Positions 26,100 to 33,975 of a stretch of DNA of 64,000 bases are shown piece by piece (position 1 is the stretch's first letter; every line of letters begins with the position of its first letter). The stretch is from NCBI GenBank assembly GCA_009594865.1, contig VOPT01000046.1:1-64000 (forward strand). The letters run 5' to 3'. The notes under the pieces are model-generated. The model had not been told where the DNA came from and searched no databases. It saw nothing but the letters and a program-made list of their open reading frames with translations. The stretch is from Nitrospira sp. (GTDB lineage Bacteria; Nitrospirota; Nitrospiria; Nitrospirales; Nitrospiraceae). Made by a program: the position numbers and the translations under genes.

Positions 26100-27929
26100 T
26101 CAGGATGCGGCGGTGGGGCGACGCGGCGGGCGGCGTCCGCGGCCACGGTAGCGGTGTACAGGCCCACGGCTCACACCGGGCAGGCGAATCGTCACAGTCG
26201 TGCCCTCTCCAGGGGTGCCGGAAATTCCGATACTACCCTGATGCTCCTCGACGATCTTTTTGACCGTGGCGAGCCCGAGGCCGGTGCCGGATCGCTTTGT
26301 CGTAAAGAACGGCTCGAAGACCTTGTCGACATGTTCCGGCGGGATCGGCGTCCCGTTGTTCTTGATCAGAATCTGAACTTCCAGATGTTTTCCGGCCCGC
26401 TGGTTGCTCATGGTGATCGTCAGGATACCGCCCGGAGTCATGGCCTCGATCGCATTCTTGAAGATGCTGAGGAAGACCTGCTGCATCTTGGCTTCATCGG
26501 CGCGCACCGGCGCGAGGAGCTGGGGATATTCTTTGACCACTTGAATGCGGGTGGCTTCCAGTTCAGTGGCGACCACCGTCAACGCGTTTTCAACCATTTC
26601 AGGAACGCGGCAGAGCCGGCGCGTGAGATCCAGCGGTTTAGCAAAATCGAGGATTTCATTCAGAATGGCTTCAATACGGATCAGGTCGCGCATCGCGTTT
26701 TCGACACGGGTCTGCGGATCGAAATCGAGAATGCCCTCCGCCGTAACTTCTTCCAATTGCGCGCGGATCGAGCCCAACGGTTCCCTGATTTCAGTCGCGA
26801 GGAACGCGCTGAACTCTCCAATGGCGGCCTGTCGCTCCTGTTTTCTGATGACCGGCTCGGCGGAGACCAGTGCCGTGGGATCAGCTTCGGAATCGGGGGC
26901 GCCTTCGGCTTTCGGAGCGCCGGTCGCCACTGGGGGCGCAGCTTGGAGGAGATCGACCAGTTTGAGGTTGATCGGCTCGAGCAAGCGGGCGTCGGTGACC
27001 GCGTACCGGTCTGCTTCCTTTGAGGCCAGCGTGATGGTTCCGCCGACTTGGCCGCGCAAGAAGAAAGGCAGCACCAACGATGACTGGAATCGGTCTTTGT
27101 ACAAATGCTTGTGGTCGAGAAAGCGGCCTTGCGTGGAGGCGAGGTCGTGGTCGACCCGCGGCTTCCGGTGACGCACCACCCAGCCGGCAGCGGAGGCGTC
27201 GAGCGTCAGTCGCTGGCCTGCTTTGAGATCCTTTTTCTGATCTTTGGGATCGGTCTTTTGCTCCCCGGCGATGCCCAACACTTCCACGTTGCCGGCAAGC
27301 GGGTCATAGGAGCCGATCCAGCCGCGATCGAAAGCCAGGGTTTTGCTGAGCTCATTCAGCAGGGTGACGATCTTTCCCTGAATCTCGGGTGTCGCGTGAG
27401 AGGTCGGCGGAGTATAGACATCCGGCGCGGCCATGACCGGTTGCGGTTCCTGCACCACCAGCGGACGGCTGAGCAGCACATTCAGGTCGAAGAGATTGTC
27501 GCGCTCAAGGGCCTTGGTGATGTCATCCCCGGCTTGCTCGAGCATGGTCTTGTCTTTTTTTGCGTAGACCGCATTGTCTTTCCGTCCGATGACCAGAAAT
27601 CCATACGTGCGGTTGCGGTGGCGGAGCGGGACGCCGAGGAGCGACTTGGCGCCCGGCGTGATCAAGCGAAGACGCATCGTGCGCGACGCTTCGGGGTCAT
27701 TCCCCACCGGCACGGCGGTTAGCACCTTCTGTGACGACAAGGTGCGGCCGATCGATTGGACGTCGCGCGGGGTGAATCCGCGATGCACTTGCGTGGTCAG
27801 CGGCCCTTGTTCCTGGTGGAAAATCGCGACCAGCGCGGCATCGGCCGGCAATCCGTTGAGGACGGAGGTCAGGGTGCGTTGAAGATGGGTGTCCGCTGTG
27901 GCTTTCGCTGGTTCGACTGGGGGACTCAT
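26100..27929 (-). CDS. GAF-containing histidine kinase-like protein lacking the phosphoacceptor His
   Basis: A 609-residue soluble protein. Two GAF domains (about 15-150 and 190-335) precede a dimerisation helix and an ATPase domain. The ATPase part is complete, with IFKNAIEAM, NNGTPIP, FEPFFTTKRSGTGLGLATV and GTTVTIRLP. In the dimerisation helix the usual HEIRNPL reads TEIREPL (Thr379), so the phosphorylated His is absent. Either this is a pseudokinase that binds ATP and partners, or phosphorylation occurs elsewhere. The C-terminus ends in a very basic RGRGRRPPRRP tail. No response regulator is adjacent. Confidence 0.85.
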   Translation of the reverse strand: MSPPVEPAKATADTHLQRTLTSVLNGLPADAALVAIFHQEQGPLTTQVHRGFTPRDVQSIGRTLSSQKVLTAVPVGNDPEASRTMRLRLITPGAKSLLGVPLRHRNRTYGFLVIGRKDNAVYAKKDKTMLEQAGDDITKALERDNLFDLNVLLSRPLVVQEPQPVMAAPDVYTPPTSHATPEIQGKIVTLLNELSKTLAFDRGWIGSYDPLAGNVEVLGIAGEQKTDPKDQKKDLKAGQRLTLDASAAGWVVRHRKPRVDHDLASTQGRFLDHKHLYKDRFQSSLVLPFFLRGQVGGTITLASKEADRYAVTDARLLEPINLKLVDLLQAAPPVATGAPKAEGAPDSEADPTALVSAEPVIRKQERQAAIGEFSAFLATEIREPLGSIRAQLEEVTAEGILDFDPQTRVENAMRDLIRIEAILNEILDFAKPLDLTRRLCRVPEMVENALTVVATELEATRIQVVKEYPQLLAPVRADEAKMQQVFLSIFKNAIEAMTPGGILTITMSNQRAGKHLEVQILIKNNGTPIPPEHVDKVFEPFFTTKRSGTGLGLATVKKIVEEHQGSIGISGTPGEGTTVTIRLPGVSRGPVHRYRGRGRRPPRRPTAAS

Positions 27930-28129
27930 CGACCTCTATGCAGGATGCTTCCGACTGTGCAGGGGGTGGCGATTGTCGATCGGCGCCTTCGCGCTGACCG
28001 TGAACCCTGACCCGCTACACGTTCGAAACACGATGCTCGTTATAGGTTGTGCGCTCTCCGCGGTGAAGATCGAGCGTCGGGGCGCATTGTAACAGTCATA
28101 GGAAAGTAACTCAAGGAAAGTCGCAGCGT

Positions 28130-28603
28130 TCACGAGTGCTCTGATCCATCGGGATTGATGATGGTCGGTGGACGTTGCGGGCGATGGCTTGGTTCGACCC
28201 GGCTCTGTTCCACCACCAGGAGCATGTTAAGAAGACTGCTGACCAGACTGATGACGAGCGCGCCCCAGAACGACGCGCCGAACCCGGTCACGGTGAACCC
28301 TTTGACCAACGCCGCCGTCAACTGCAGTAACAAGGCGTTGATGACGACCATGAACAGCCCGAGCGATACGACGATCAGCGGAAGCGCCAGCAGGTATAGG
28401 AGCGGGCGAATCAGGCTGTTCAACAGTGTCAGGACCAGCACAGCCGCCACTCCGGCACCGAGACTGTCGGACTCGATGCCGGGCACGATGGTTACGGCCA
28501 GAAAGACGGCGAGGCCCATGATCAGGACCCGCATCACCAGGGGGCGAAGACCATCGCCGCCCGGTCCGCCGTGCTGGTTGTGCGAAAGCTGAAACACGCG
28601 CAT
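28130..28603 (-). CDS. Phage holin family (holin 4_2, YvlD-like) membrane protein
   Basis: A 157-residue membrane protein with four hydrophobic helices. The signature TLLNSLIRPLLYLLALPL followed by VSLGLFMVVINALLLQLTA identifies the family (Pfam Phage_holin_4_2, the YvlD group). Despite the name, most members are chromosomal and of unknown function. Its start lies 6 bp after the stop of the DUF5666-like gene on the same strand, so they are cotranscribed. An alternative internal start near 28534 would remove the hydrophilic N-terminus. Confidence 0.8.
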   Translation of the reverse strand: MRVFQLSHNQHGGPGGDGLRPLVMRVLIMGLAVFLAVTIVPGIESDSLGAGVAAVLVLTLLNSLIRPLLYLLALPLIVVSLGLFMVVINALLLQLTAALVKGFTVTGFGASFWGALVISLVSSLLNMLLVVEQSRVEPSHRPQRPPTIINPDGSEHS

Positions 28604-28609
28604 GGTTCG

Positions 28610-28930
28610 TTATTGGGCGGCCTTCGGTTGGGAATCGGAATAATGGACTTCCGTCGCCGTCAGACCATCGGTCCCTTTCTCCGCTTCGACCACCACCCGG
28701 TCTCCGACTTGAGGCGGACTCTTCGGGCGGCGCAGGTTGCGCACCTTATATTGCGTTTTGTCCGTGAGACGAACCGATACGATCTGGCCTTTGGGCGTTT
28801 TGATTTCGATATGGGCCGCATCGATGGCCGACACGACGCCGAGCACATGCTGACCGGTGCCATGCGCGGCTACGAGAGCCGGGGCACAGACGAGGAGGAG
28901 TGCGAAGATGAAGCGGCGAAGGAATGTCAC
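28610..28930 (-). CDS. Small periplasmic OB-like protein (DUF5666-like)
   Basis: A 106-residue exported protein with a GTG start after AAAGGA. The signal peptide ends near residue 22 (VAAHG). The mature part reads as a small beta-barrel: VLGVVSAIDAAHIEIKTPKG, VSVRLTDKTQYKV and VGDRVVVEAEKG. This is the pattern of DUF5666-type proteins that may bind metal or help copper handling, but the function is not established. It sits between a cytochrome c and a holin-family protein in one transcript. Confidence 0.7.
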   Translation of the reverse strand: MTFLRRFIFALLLVCAPALVAAHGTGQHVLGVVSAIDAAHIEIKTPKGQIVSVRLTDKTQYKVRNLRRPKSPPQVGDRVVVEAEKGTDGLTATEVHYSDSQPKAAQ

Positions 28931-28953
28931 GGGAAGATCCTTTCGTTGGGGTA

Positions 28954-29571
28954 TTAATGGCGGTGCGCGCCGGTCGTGCTGGATGCGGCGGCGTCGTCTC
29001 CGCCTAAAAATTGATCAATCATGGATTCGTCTTGTAATTCTTTCTTCGTCTTGGGATTCAACGCGGCCATTTCCTGTAGCTCTTCCTCGGTCACGCTGGG
29101 CAGATGGCGGATGAAGTGCACGAGTTGCCAGCTTCCGCTGTCTTTGGCCGGATCACCGGTGCCCCAGCCGGGCATGGCGGTGAAGCGGATGCCGTTCTGA
29201 ATGATGAAGAACAATTCTCCGTCGGACATGGATTGCGTCTCCGGCAGACGCATATCAGGCGCTTTGGGGTAGACGTTTTTCCCGATCACGGTCTCTCCGC
29301 TGCCGTTATTCGCATGACAGGAGGCGCAATGGTCGGCAAAATGGGCGCGGGCATCCTTCATCAACTCTTGCGTCACGGGTAGGGGATTGCGGAGTCGTCT
29401 GTTTTCAAAGGGAATGGCCAGGTGCCGAAGTTGTCTGGCGAGCAAGACTTCCAACTCGTTCGGTTCGGCCTTGGCGCTAAAACCAGTCGAATACGATTGG
29501 TAGCCGAACCACCCGAGGACCCCTAGGGTCGCCAGGAAACCGATCATCAAGAGTCCGCAGAGTTTCTTCAT
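28954..29571 (-). CDS. Membrane-anchored c-type cytochrome
   Basis: A 205-residue protein. The N-terminal helix (about 7-25) anchors it in the membrane or is a signal. One heme c site is present, CASCH (Cys82, Cys85, His86), with a likely Met ligand in TAMPGWG, within a class I cytochrome c fold (YPKAPDMRLPETQSMSDGELF). The C-terminal tail contains a His/Thr stretch. I start at ATG 29571; in-frame starts further upstream exist. It may carry electrons to a terminal oxidase or nitrogen enzyme. It is probably cotranscribed with 28610 and 28130. Confidence 0.85.
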   Translation of the reverse strand: MKKLCGLLMIGFLATLGVLGWFGYQSYSTGFSAKAEPNELEVLLARQLRHLAIPFENRRLRNPLPVTQELMKDARAHFADHCASCHANNGSGETVIGKNVYPKAPDMRLPETQSMSDGELFFIIQNGIRFTAMPGWGTGDPAKDSGSWQLVHFIRHLPSVTEEELQEMAALNPKTKKELQDESMIDQFLGGDDAAASSTTGAHRH

Positions 29572-29677
29572 CAACGACAAGCCTTCCCGCGCAGGCATCG
29601 CGCCTTTCACCACTATACAGTCTCATTGGAATGAATGCCAATCGGACCGCCTTTGCCACAAGCCGAACCGCGCGTGA

Positions 29678-30487
29678 CTATGCGGAGGCCGGTGCAGGGG
29701 TGAGTAAGCGCAGCAACAGAATGGCGGTGACCGGCACATACATCAAGAGGCCGGTGGTGCCCTGCAAGGACTCACCAATCCAGAAGGTGACGGCTAGGTT
29801 GAAGATCAGCACGCCATAGTAGAGGCCCGCGCCCAGCAAGAGGCGATGAGTGGTGGAAGGTGACTGAGGGGGCAGCGTGGAGGGGAGGCGGCGGTCGAGC
29901 GGAAAGTAGATCAGCAGCGAAATGGCGCCGACGACAGCCCACCCTGCGTAGTTGGCCATGGGCACGCCGTAATGCACGCCCGGGTCCGGATAATAATAGA
30001 TCTTGCCGAGAAACCAGCGGTCGCCGCGCAGTGCCACCGGATCGATCACCATGTCGATCAACGCAAAAAACAAGACGGTGAGAGTGAAGACCGGCCATGA
30101 CGTTCGGTCTGCGAGCGAAAACGACAGTCGAGGGAGCGGTAAGCCTGGCCCCCGATGGCCCGGTACCACCGGCAGGAGCAACAGAAGGGCGAGGCAATAG
30201 CTGGCGAACAGGAGAAACGAAAACGAGATCGAGTCCATGAACGGGATATTCGAAAAGTAGAGTTCCTGCCCGACCGTGGACCCGTTGTAATGGTACCAGC
30301 CGAACGGAATGCCGTTACGCGTGGAGGAATACTCGCAGACGAATGCCGTAACCCAGCTGATGACCCAGAAGCGCCAGGTTCGCGGCCAGCCGATCAGTGC
30401 GATGGCTGACACGAGAAACGCCGCGAGGAAAGCAAAGACGTAGGGGCGGAACCAAATCGTTTTGAGAAACAGAAAGAAGAATTCCAT
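29678..30487 (-). CDS. Carotenoid biosynthesis protein (CruF-like, DUF422)
   Basis: A 269-residue membrane protein with seven or eight helices. It has the DUF422/CruF marks: NGIPFGWYHY, FSNIPFMDSISFSF, ALIDMVIDPVALRGDRWF and YYPDPGVHYGVPMANYAGWAVV. CruF-type enzymes hydrate the 1',2' double bond of acyclic carotenoids. Neighbouring genes make isoprenoids (prenyl diphosphate synthase) and hopanoid sugars (HpnA). Carotenoids are plausible antioxidants in such an organism. No desaturase or phytoene synthase is in the window. Confidence 0.8.
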   Translation of the reverse strand: MEFFFLFLKTIWFRPYVFAFLAAFLVSAIALIGWPRTWRFWVISWVTAFVCEYSSTRNGIPFGWYHYNGSTVGQELYFSNIPFMDSISFSFLLFASYCLALLLLLPVVPGHRGPGLPLPRLSFSLADRTSWPVFTLTVLFFALIDMVIDPVALRGDRWFLGKIYYYPDPGVHYGVPMANYAGWAVVGAISLLIYFPLDRRLPSTLPPQSPSTTHRLLLGAGLYYGVLIFNLAVTFWIGESLQGTTGLLMYVPVTAILLLRLLTPAPASA

Positions 30488-30500
30488 TGGACAAGTCGAG

Positions 30501-30662
30501 GATGCTCAAAAAGGTCTGTCAGCAAGGCAGCAGGCGCTGACAAGACCGGAGGCGTACCAGTTCTCAACCACCCACCCCGAGCTGCCGGGACAGCTCTTGC
30601 TCCGAGGGTACGTTGAGGATCTTGTCGAGCCGCGAACGCAGCCGAAGGCCTTTTTCAGCATT
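30501..30662 (-). repeat. Palindromic intergenic element, copy A (long form, minus orientation)
   Basis: A 162-bp copy in reverse orientation between the CruF-like and HpnA genes. Its core (30539-30629) matches the reverse complement of copy C (40776-40866) at all but four of 91 positions. The inner stem pairs GACAAGA with TCTTGTC. The outer arms run GATGCTCAAAAAGG...CCTTTTTCAGCATT. See copy D for the architecture. Confidence 0.8.
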
Positions 30663-30665
30663 CGA

Positions 30666-31649
30666 TCAAGCGTAGCCATGCTCACGAAACCACCGTACCG
30701 CCTTCTCCAGCGCGACGTCGACCGGAGTTTGGGAGAGGCCCAGTTCGCGGATGGCCTTCGAACAGTCGTAATGCATTTTGTATTTGGCCATCTTGACCCC
30801 TTCGAGCGGGATGCGGGGCGGGACGCCGGTCAGGTTCGAGAACCATTGATTTGCATAGGCCAGTGGCAGAATTGCCAGGCGAGGCAGTTTCACAGAGGGG
30901 GCCTTCACACCCGTGATCCGGCTGAGGATCTGGAAGACCTCGTTCAGCAACAGATTCTTATTGCCGAGAATGTAGCGTTCGCCCTGTCGGCCCTTCTCCA
31001 TTGCCAACAGGTGCCCCTGGGCCACGTCGTCGACATCGATCAGGTTCATGCCCGTTTCAATGTACGCGGGCATCCGGCCCTTCATGAAGTCCACGATGAT
31101 CTGGCCGGTGGGGGTCGGCTTCACGTCTGCTTCTCCGACCGGCGCGCTCGGGTTCACGATGACGACCGGCAGGCCCTCACGAGCCAGCTTCAGCACTTCC
31201 TGCTCAGCGAGATATTTGGAGCGTTTGTAATGTCCCGCCATTTGTTCGAGGGAGACGGGCGTTTCTTCCGTCCCCAGCCCTCCGCCCGGCGGCAGGCCGA
31301 TCGCGCCGATGGTGCTGCAATAGACCGTGCGCTCGATGCCCACTTCGCGGGCTGTCTCAAGGAGCGTTCTGGTCCCGGTGACATTGATATCGTAGAAGAT
31401 GGAGGAATCTTTGGCCCACAGCGCGTAATGCGCCGCCACGTGATAGAGCTGCCGGCAGCCGCGGAGCGCCTGGCGAAGGGAATCACGATCGCGGAGATCG
31501 CCGTGCACCTGTTCGACCGGAAGCCCGGCCAGGTTTTGCAGATCCGCGCCGGCGCGGGAGATGACCCGGACGTCCACCCCGGCCTTGACCAGCGCGCGGG
31601 CCACAGCCCCGCCGACAAATCCGGTCGCGCCGGTGACGAGCGCTTTCAT
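30666..31649 (-). CDS. hpnA: Hopanoid-associated sugar epimerase HpnA
   Basis: A 327-residue extended SDR. NAD(P) motif at the very N-terminus (KALVTGATGFVGGAVARALV). HpnA marks follow: YHVAAHYALWAKD, NVTGTRTLLE, YCSTIGAIGLP, YKRSKYLAEQEV (Tyr and Lys of the active site), NPSAPVGEADVKPTPTG and RYILGNKNLLL. HpnA-type enzymes are found with hopanoid biosynthesis genes and are thought to modify side-chain sugars. The squalene-hopene cyclase is not in the window. The gene lies downstream of the prenyl diphosphate synthase on the same strand. Confidence 0.9.
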   Translation of the reverse strand: MKALVTGATGFVGGAVARALVKAGVDVRVISRAGADLQNLAGLPVEQVHGDLRDRDSLRQALRGCRQLYHVAAHYALWAKDSSIFYDINVTGTRTLLETAREVGIERTVYCSTIGAIGLPPGGGLGTEETPVSLEQMAGHYKRSKYLAEQEVLKLAREGLPVVIVNPSAPVGEADVKPTPTGQIIVDFMKGRMPAYIETGMNLIDVDDVAQGHLLAMEKGRQGERYILGNKNLLLNEVFQILSRITGVKAPSVKLPRLAILPLAYANQWFSNLTGVPPRIPLEGVKMAKYKMHYDCSKAIRELGLSQTPVDVALEKAVRWFREHGYA

Positions 31650-31659
31650 GCCTGAAATT

Positions 31660-31744
31660 CCGTGAAGCGTGAAGCGTGAAGGGGGAAGCGTTCAACGAGG
31701 AGGTAAGCCGAGCGATGAGGGATGATTCGCTTCACGAGCGACGA
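31660..31744. repeat. GTGAAGCGTGAAGCG short repeat between hpnA and the prenyl synthase gene
   Basis: Contains CGTGAAGCGTGAAGCGTGAA, then GAAGCGTTCAACG and later the inverted CGCTTCACG. It resembles 8289-8340. The direct and inverted parts could fold into a long imperfect hairpin. Confidence 0.45.
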
Positions 31745-32635
31745 TTAGTTCTTTCGCGACGTAATGTAGCGCGCGATGTTACGCAGCGGATCGGCCGAAG
31801 GGCCGAATGTGCTCAGCCGGCCGATGGCGCGGGTGACGCAGTCGTCCGCCAGCTTGCGCGCGCCGTCCACGCCATAAAACGTCGGATAGGTTTTCTTGCC
31901 GCGCTCCGCATCGGTATTGGGATTTTTGCCCAGTTCCTCGCGCGTCCCGGTGACATTCAACACATCGTCAGCGATCTGGAAGGCCAGGCCGATGTCCTCG
32001 GCATACCCAGTCATGTCATCGAGCTGCCGATCCGTCGCTCCGGCGGCAATCGCGCCCATGCGCACGGCGGCGCGAATCAACATGCCGGTCTTATGCTTGT
32101 GAATATTTTGGAGCGTGGGGAGATCGATGTCTTGATTTTCCGCCTGAATGTCGAAGACTTGCCCGCCCACCATGCCCATGTTGCCGGATCCGTAGGCCAG
32201 CTCCTGAAGGATACGCACCTGCCGGATGGGCTCACAGCCTTTCATGAGCTCGGGCCGGCTGATGAGGTCGAAGGCCATGGTCAGCAGGGCGTCACCGGCC
32301 AGAATCGCCATGGCTTCGCCGTATACCTTGTGATTGGTCGGTTTGCCCCGGCGAAAGTCGTCGTTGTCCATCGAGGGCAAGTCGTCGTGAATCAGAGAAT
32401 AGGTATGGATGAATTCCAGCGAACAGGCCACGGCCATCAGGCCTGGCGGTGTCGAGCCGAGCGCTTCGGCGGCGGCAATGGTGAGAATCGGCCGGACGCG
32501 TTTTCCGCCCGCCATGAGACTGTAGCGCATGCTCTCATGGAGCGTCGTCGGTGGTGTGGCAGCGGGAGGGCTGACCTGATCGAGAAAATGGTCCACTGCC
32601 AGCCGCTTCTGTTCGAGATAGTCTGTAATGTTCAT
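31745..32635 (-). CDS. ispA: Polyprenyl (farnesyl/geranylgeranyl) diphosphate synthase
   Basis: A 296-residue trans-prenyltransferase; ATG 32635. The first Asp-rich motif is IHDDLPSMDND (chain-binding), preceded by GGKRVRPIL. The second is FQIADDVLNVTG, and KTGMLIRAAV is the family helix. The residues before the first Asp motif (EFIHTYSLIHDD) fit short-chain products such as FPP or GGPP, the precursors of hopanoids and carotenoids made by neighbouring genes. A longer frame to 32761 has no support. The product length cannot be fixed from sequence. Confidence 0.92.
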   Translation of the reverse strand: MNITDYLEQKRLAVDHFLDQVSPPAATPPTTLHESMRYSLMAGGKRVRPILTIAAAEALGSTPPGLMAVACSLEFIHTYSLIHDDLPSMDNDDFRRGKPTNHKVYGEAMAILAGDALLTMAFDLISRPELMKGCEPIRQVRILQELAYGSGNMGMVGGQVFDIQAENQDIDLPTLQNIHKHKTGMLIRAAVRMGAIAAGATDRQLDDMTGYAEDIGLAFQIADDVLNVTGTREELGKNPNTDAERGKKTYPTFYGVDGARKLADDCVTRAIGRLSTFGPSADPLRNIARYITSRKN

Positions 32636-33106
32636 GGGTAGATACAGGACATTGGCGATGAGTGGATCGGAACCGGCGGAGAGTAGCAAAAGGGTGAAAG
32701 GAGTGTCAATTGAGAGGGGTGGCACCTGCGAGCCGCTCCTCGCTCGCAGAGTGCGCACCAAGAACTATCAGCAGCTGAAATAGATGGCGGTGCTCGCTCG
32801 ATGCGCGCGGTAGAGCCGCTTGCGGGCTCCCCTACCTGGGAAGGAAACGAGCGAGCTTGGAGGGGATGTCGTCGAAACGGCGAGCGGACGGCTCCGGCCT
32901 GATGCAGCCTCGCCTTGCTGTTGTGATGGACGTGAGTCCGGCTGCGGCTCTCCCCAGCTCCTACATCAGATGTGGGGGATCGGATCTGCTGTTGGCGGTC
33001 AGGCCTCGCTCGCCCCTCCGACCCTGTGATGGCGATTGGCTGGCGCTCCCGTTGATTTCCCTCATGGAAAAGGGTATCCCTCAGAGGAATTAATCCAGGG
33101 TGTACT
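32636..33106. other. 470-bp gap at the left edge of the defence island
   Basis: No credible gene. It contains a GGTAG...CTACC inverted repeat near 32811-32839 and the 37-nt element at 33051-33087. Open frames on both strands look like noise or decayed sequence, as might occur at an island boundary. Confidence 0.5.
33051..33087 (+). promoter_or_regulatory. 37-nt element before the MNT/HEPN pair (copy 1)
   Basis: GTTGATTTCCCTCATGGAAA begins the element and GGGTATCCCTCAG follows. It differs from copy 2 (33917-33953) at five of 37 positions. TTTCC/GGAAA forms a short stem. In copy 2 this is TTCCC/GGGAA, a compensated change. It begins 56 nt before the mntA start. Confidence 0.55.
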
Positions 33107-33427
33107 ATGAGGAAACACATCCAAATCACTGTTCCTCAAGACCGCGTTGCTTTGTTTTGCCGAAAATGGAGTATCGCCGAGCTGGCGTTATTCGGCTCGG
33201 TGTTACGGGACGATTTCCGGCCTGACAGTGACGTGGATGTCCTCGTGACCTTTGCGCCGGATACCCACTGGGGCTTCGAGCAAATGCTCGATATGAAAGC
33301 GGAGCTCGGGGATCTACTGGGACGTCCGATCGATCTGGTTGAGAAACAACTCATAGATGAGAGTCCGAACTACATCAGGCGGAAGCATATTCTGACTCAC
33401 ATGGAAACCATCTATGTGGCGGGATGA
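33107..33427 (+). CDS. MNT-type nucleotidyltransferase antitoxin (MntA-like)
   Basis: A 106-residue minimal nucleotidyltransferase. The signature [18 protein letters not shown] (residues 30-47) holds the GSx10DxD metal site. In MNT/HEPN pairs this protein blocks the toxin by adding AMP units to a Tyr in the toxin active site. Its 3' end overlaps the HEPN gene by 14 bp, the usual arrangement. It follows copy 1 of the 37-nt element. The ribosome site is weak. Confidence 0.88.
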   Translation: MRKHIQITVPQDRVALFCRKWSIAELALFGSVLRDDFRPDSDVDVLVTFAPDTHWGFEQMLDMKAELGDLLGRPIDLVEKQLIDESPNYIRRKHILTHMETIYVAG

Positions 33428-33755
33428 TGCGTATCTGCTTGATATGCTGATCGCGGCAAGGCGTGTCATTGAATTCCGTGCCGATCTGTCATGGGAGCAA
33501 TTCCGGCAGAGTGGCCTGCATCAACATGCGATTACCAAGGCACTGGAAAATATCGGAGAGGCTGCCGGCAAGGTCTCTGAAGAAGCCAGGGCCAAGTTGC
33601 CTGCAGTCCCCTGGAAACAGGTGATCGCCATGCGCCATCGCATTGCGCATGACTATTTTCGTCTGGACCTCCTGAGGGTCTGGGAGATTGCAGTTCATGA
33701 TGTCCCGGCTTTGATCTCGGCGATCGAACCTCATGTTCCTCCGGAACACCCCTGA
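33414..33755 (+). CDS. HEPN-domain RNase toxin (HepT-like)
   Basis: A 113-residue, all-helical HEPN protein. The active site is RHRIAHDY (Arg74, His79, Tyr81), the complete Rx4HxY motif, with the Tyr expected to be AMPylated by the MNT partner. HEPN toxins cleave RNA, often tRNA. In such pairs the toxin and antitoxin form a defence or stabilisation module. The start overlaps mntA. The complete motif suggests the toxin is intact. Confidence 0.88.
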   Translation: MWRDDAYLLDMLIAARRVIEFRADLSWEQFRQSGLHQHAITKALENIGEAAGKVSEEARAKLPAVPWKQVIAMRHRIAHDYFRLDLLRVWEIAVHDVPALISAIEPHVPPEHP

Positions 33756-33916
33756 TATCGGCTATCCTCAGCGATAGTTTCTCTCACCTTCTCGATCACT
33801 TGAGTCAGCCTGAAATGGGGCCGGTGCCCCTCGTCTTCCTGCTCGTGCACCCCCGGCATTAGAAGGGCCTCGTTGGCTTCAGACCTCAAGATGGTGGGAG
33901 AGATCCATGCCAGGCA

Positions 33917-33953
33917 GTTGATTTCCCCCACGGGAACGGGTATCCCTCAGCGG
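33917..33953 (+). promoter_or_regulatory. 37-nt element before the restriction-modification operon (copy 2)
   Basis: Second copy of the element at 33051-33087. It begins 59 nt before the mod start, nearly the same distance as copy 1 from mntA. The short stem and GGGTATCCCTCAG are kept. Confidence 0.55.
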
Positions 33954-33975
33954 CTCAGGCTCAGAGGATTGTTGC

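Noticed and set aside
32632-33129. 165-codon minus-strand frame left of the defence island
   Set aside because: It overlaps the 37-nt element and the mntA start and lacks domains or a ribosome site.
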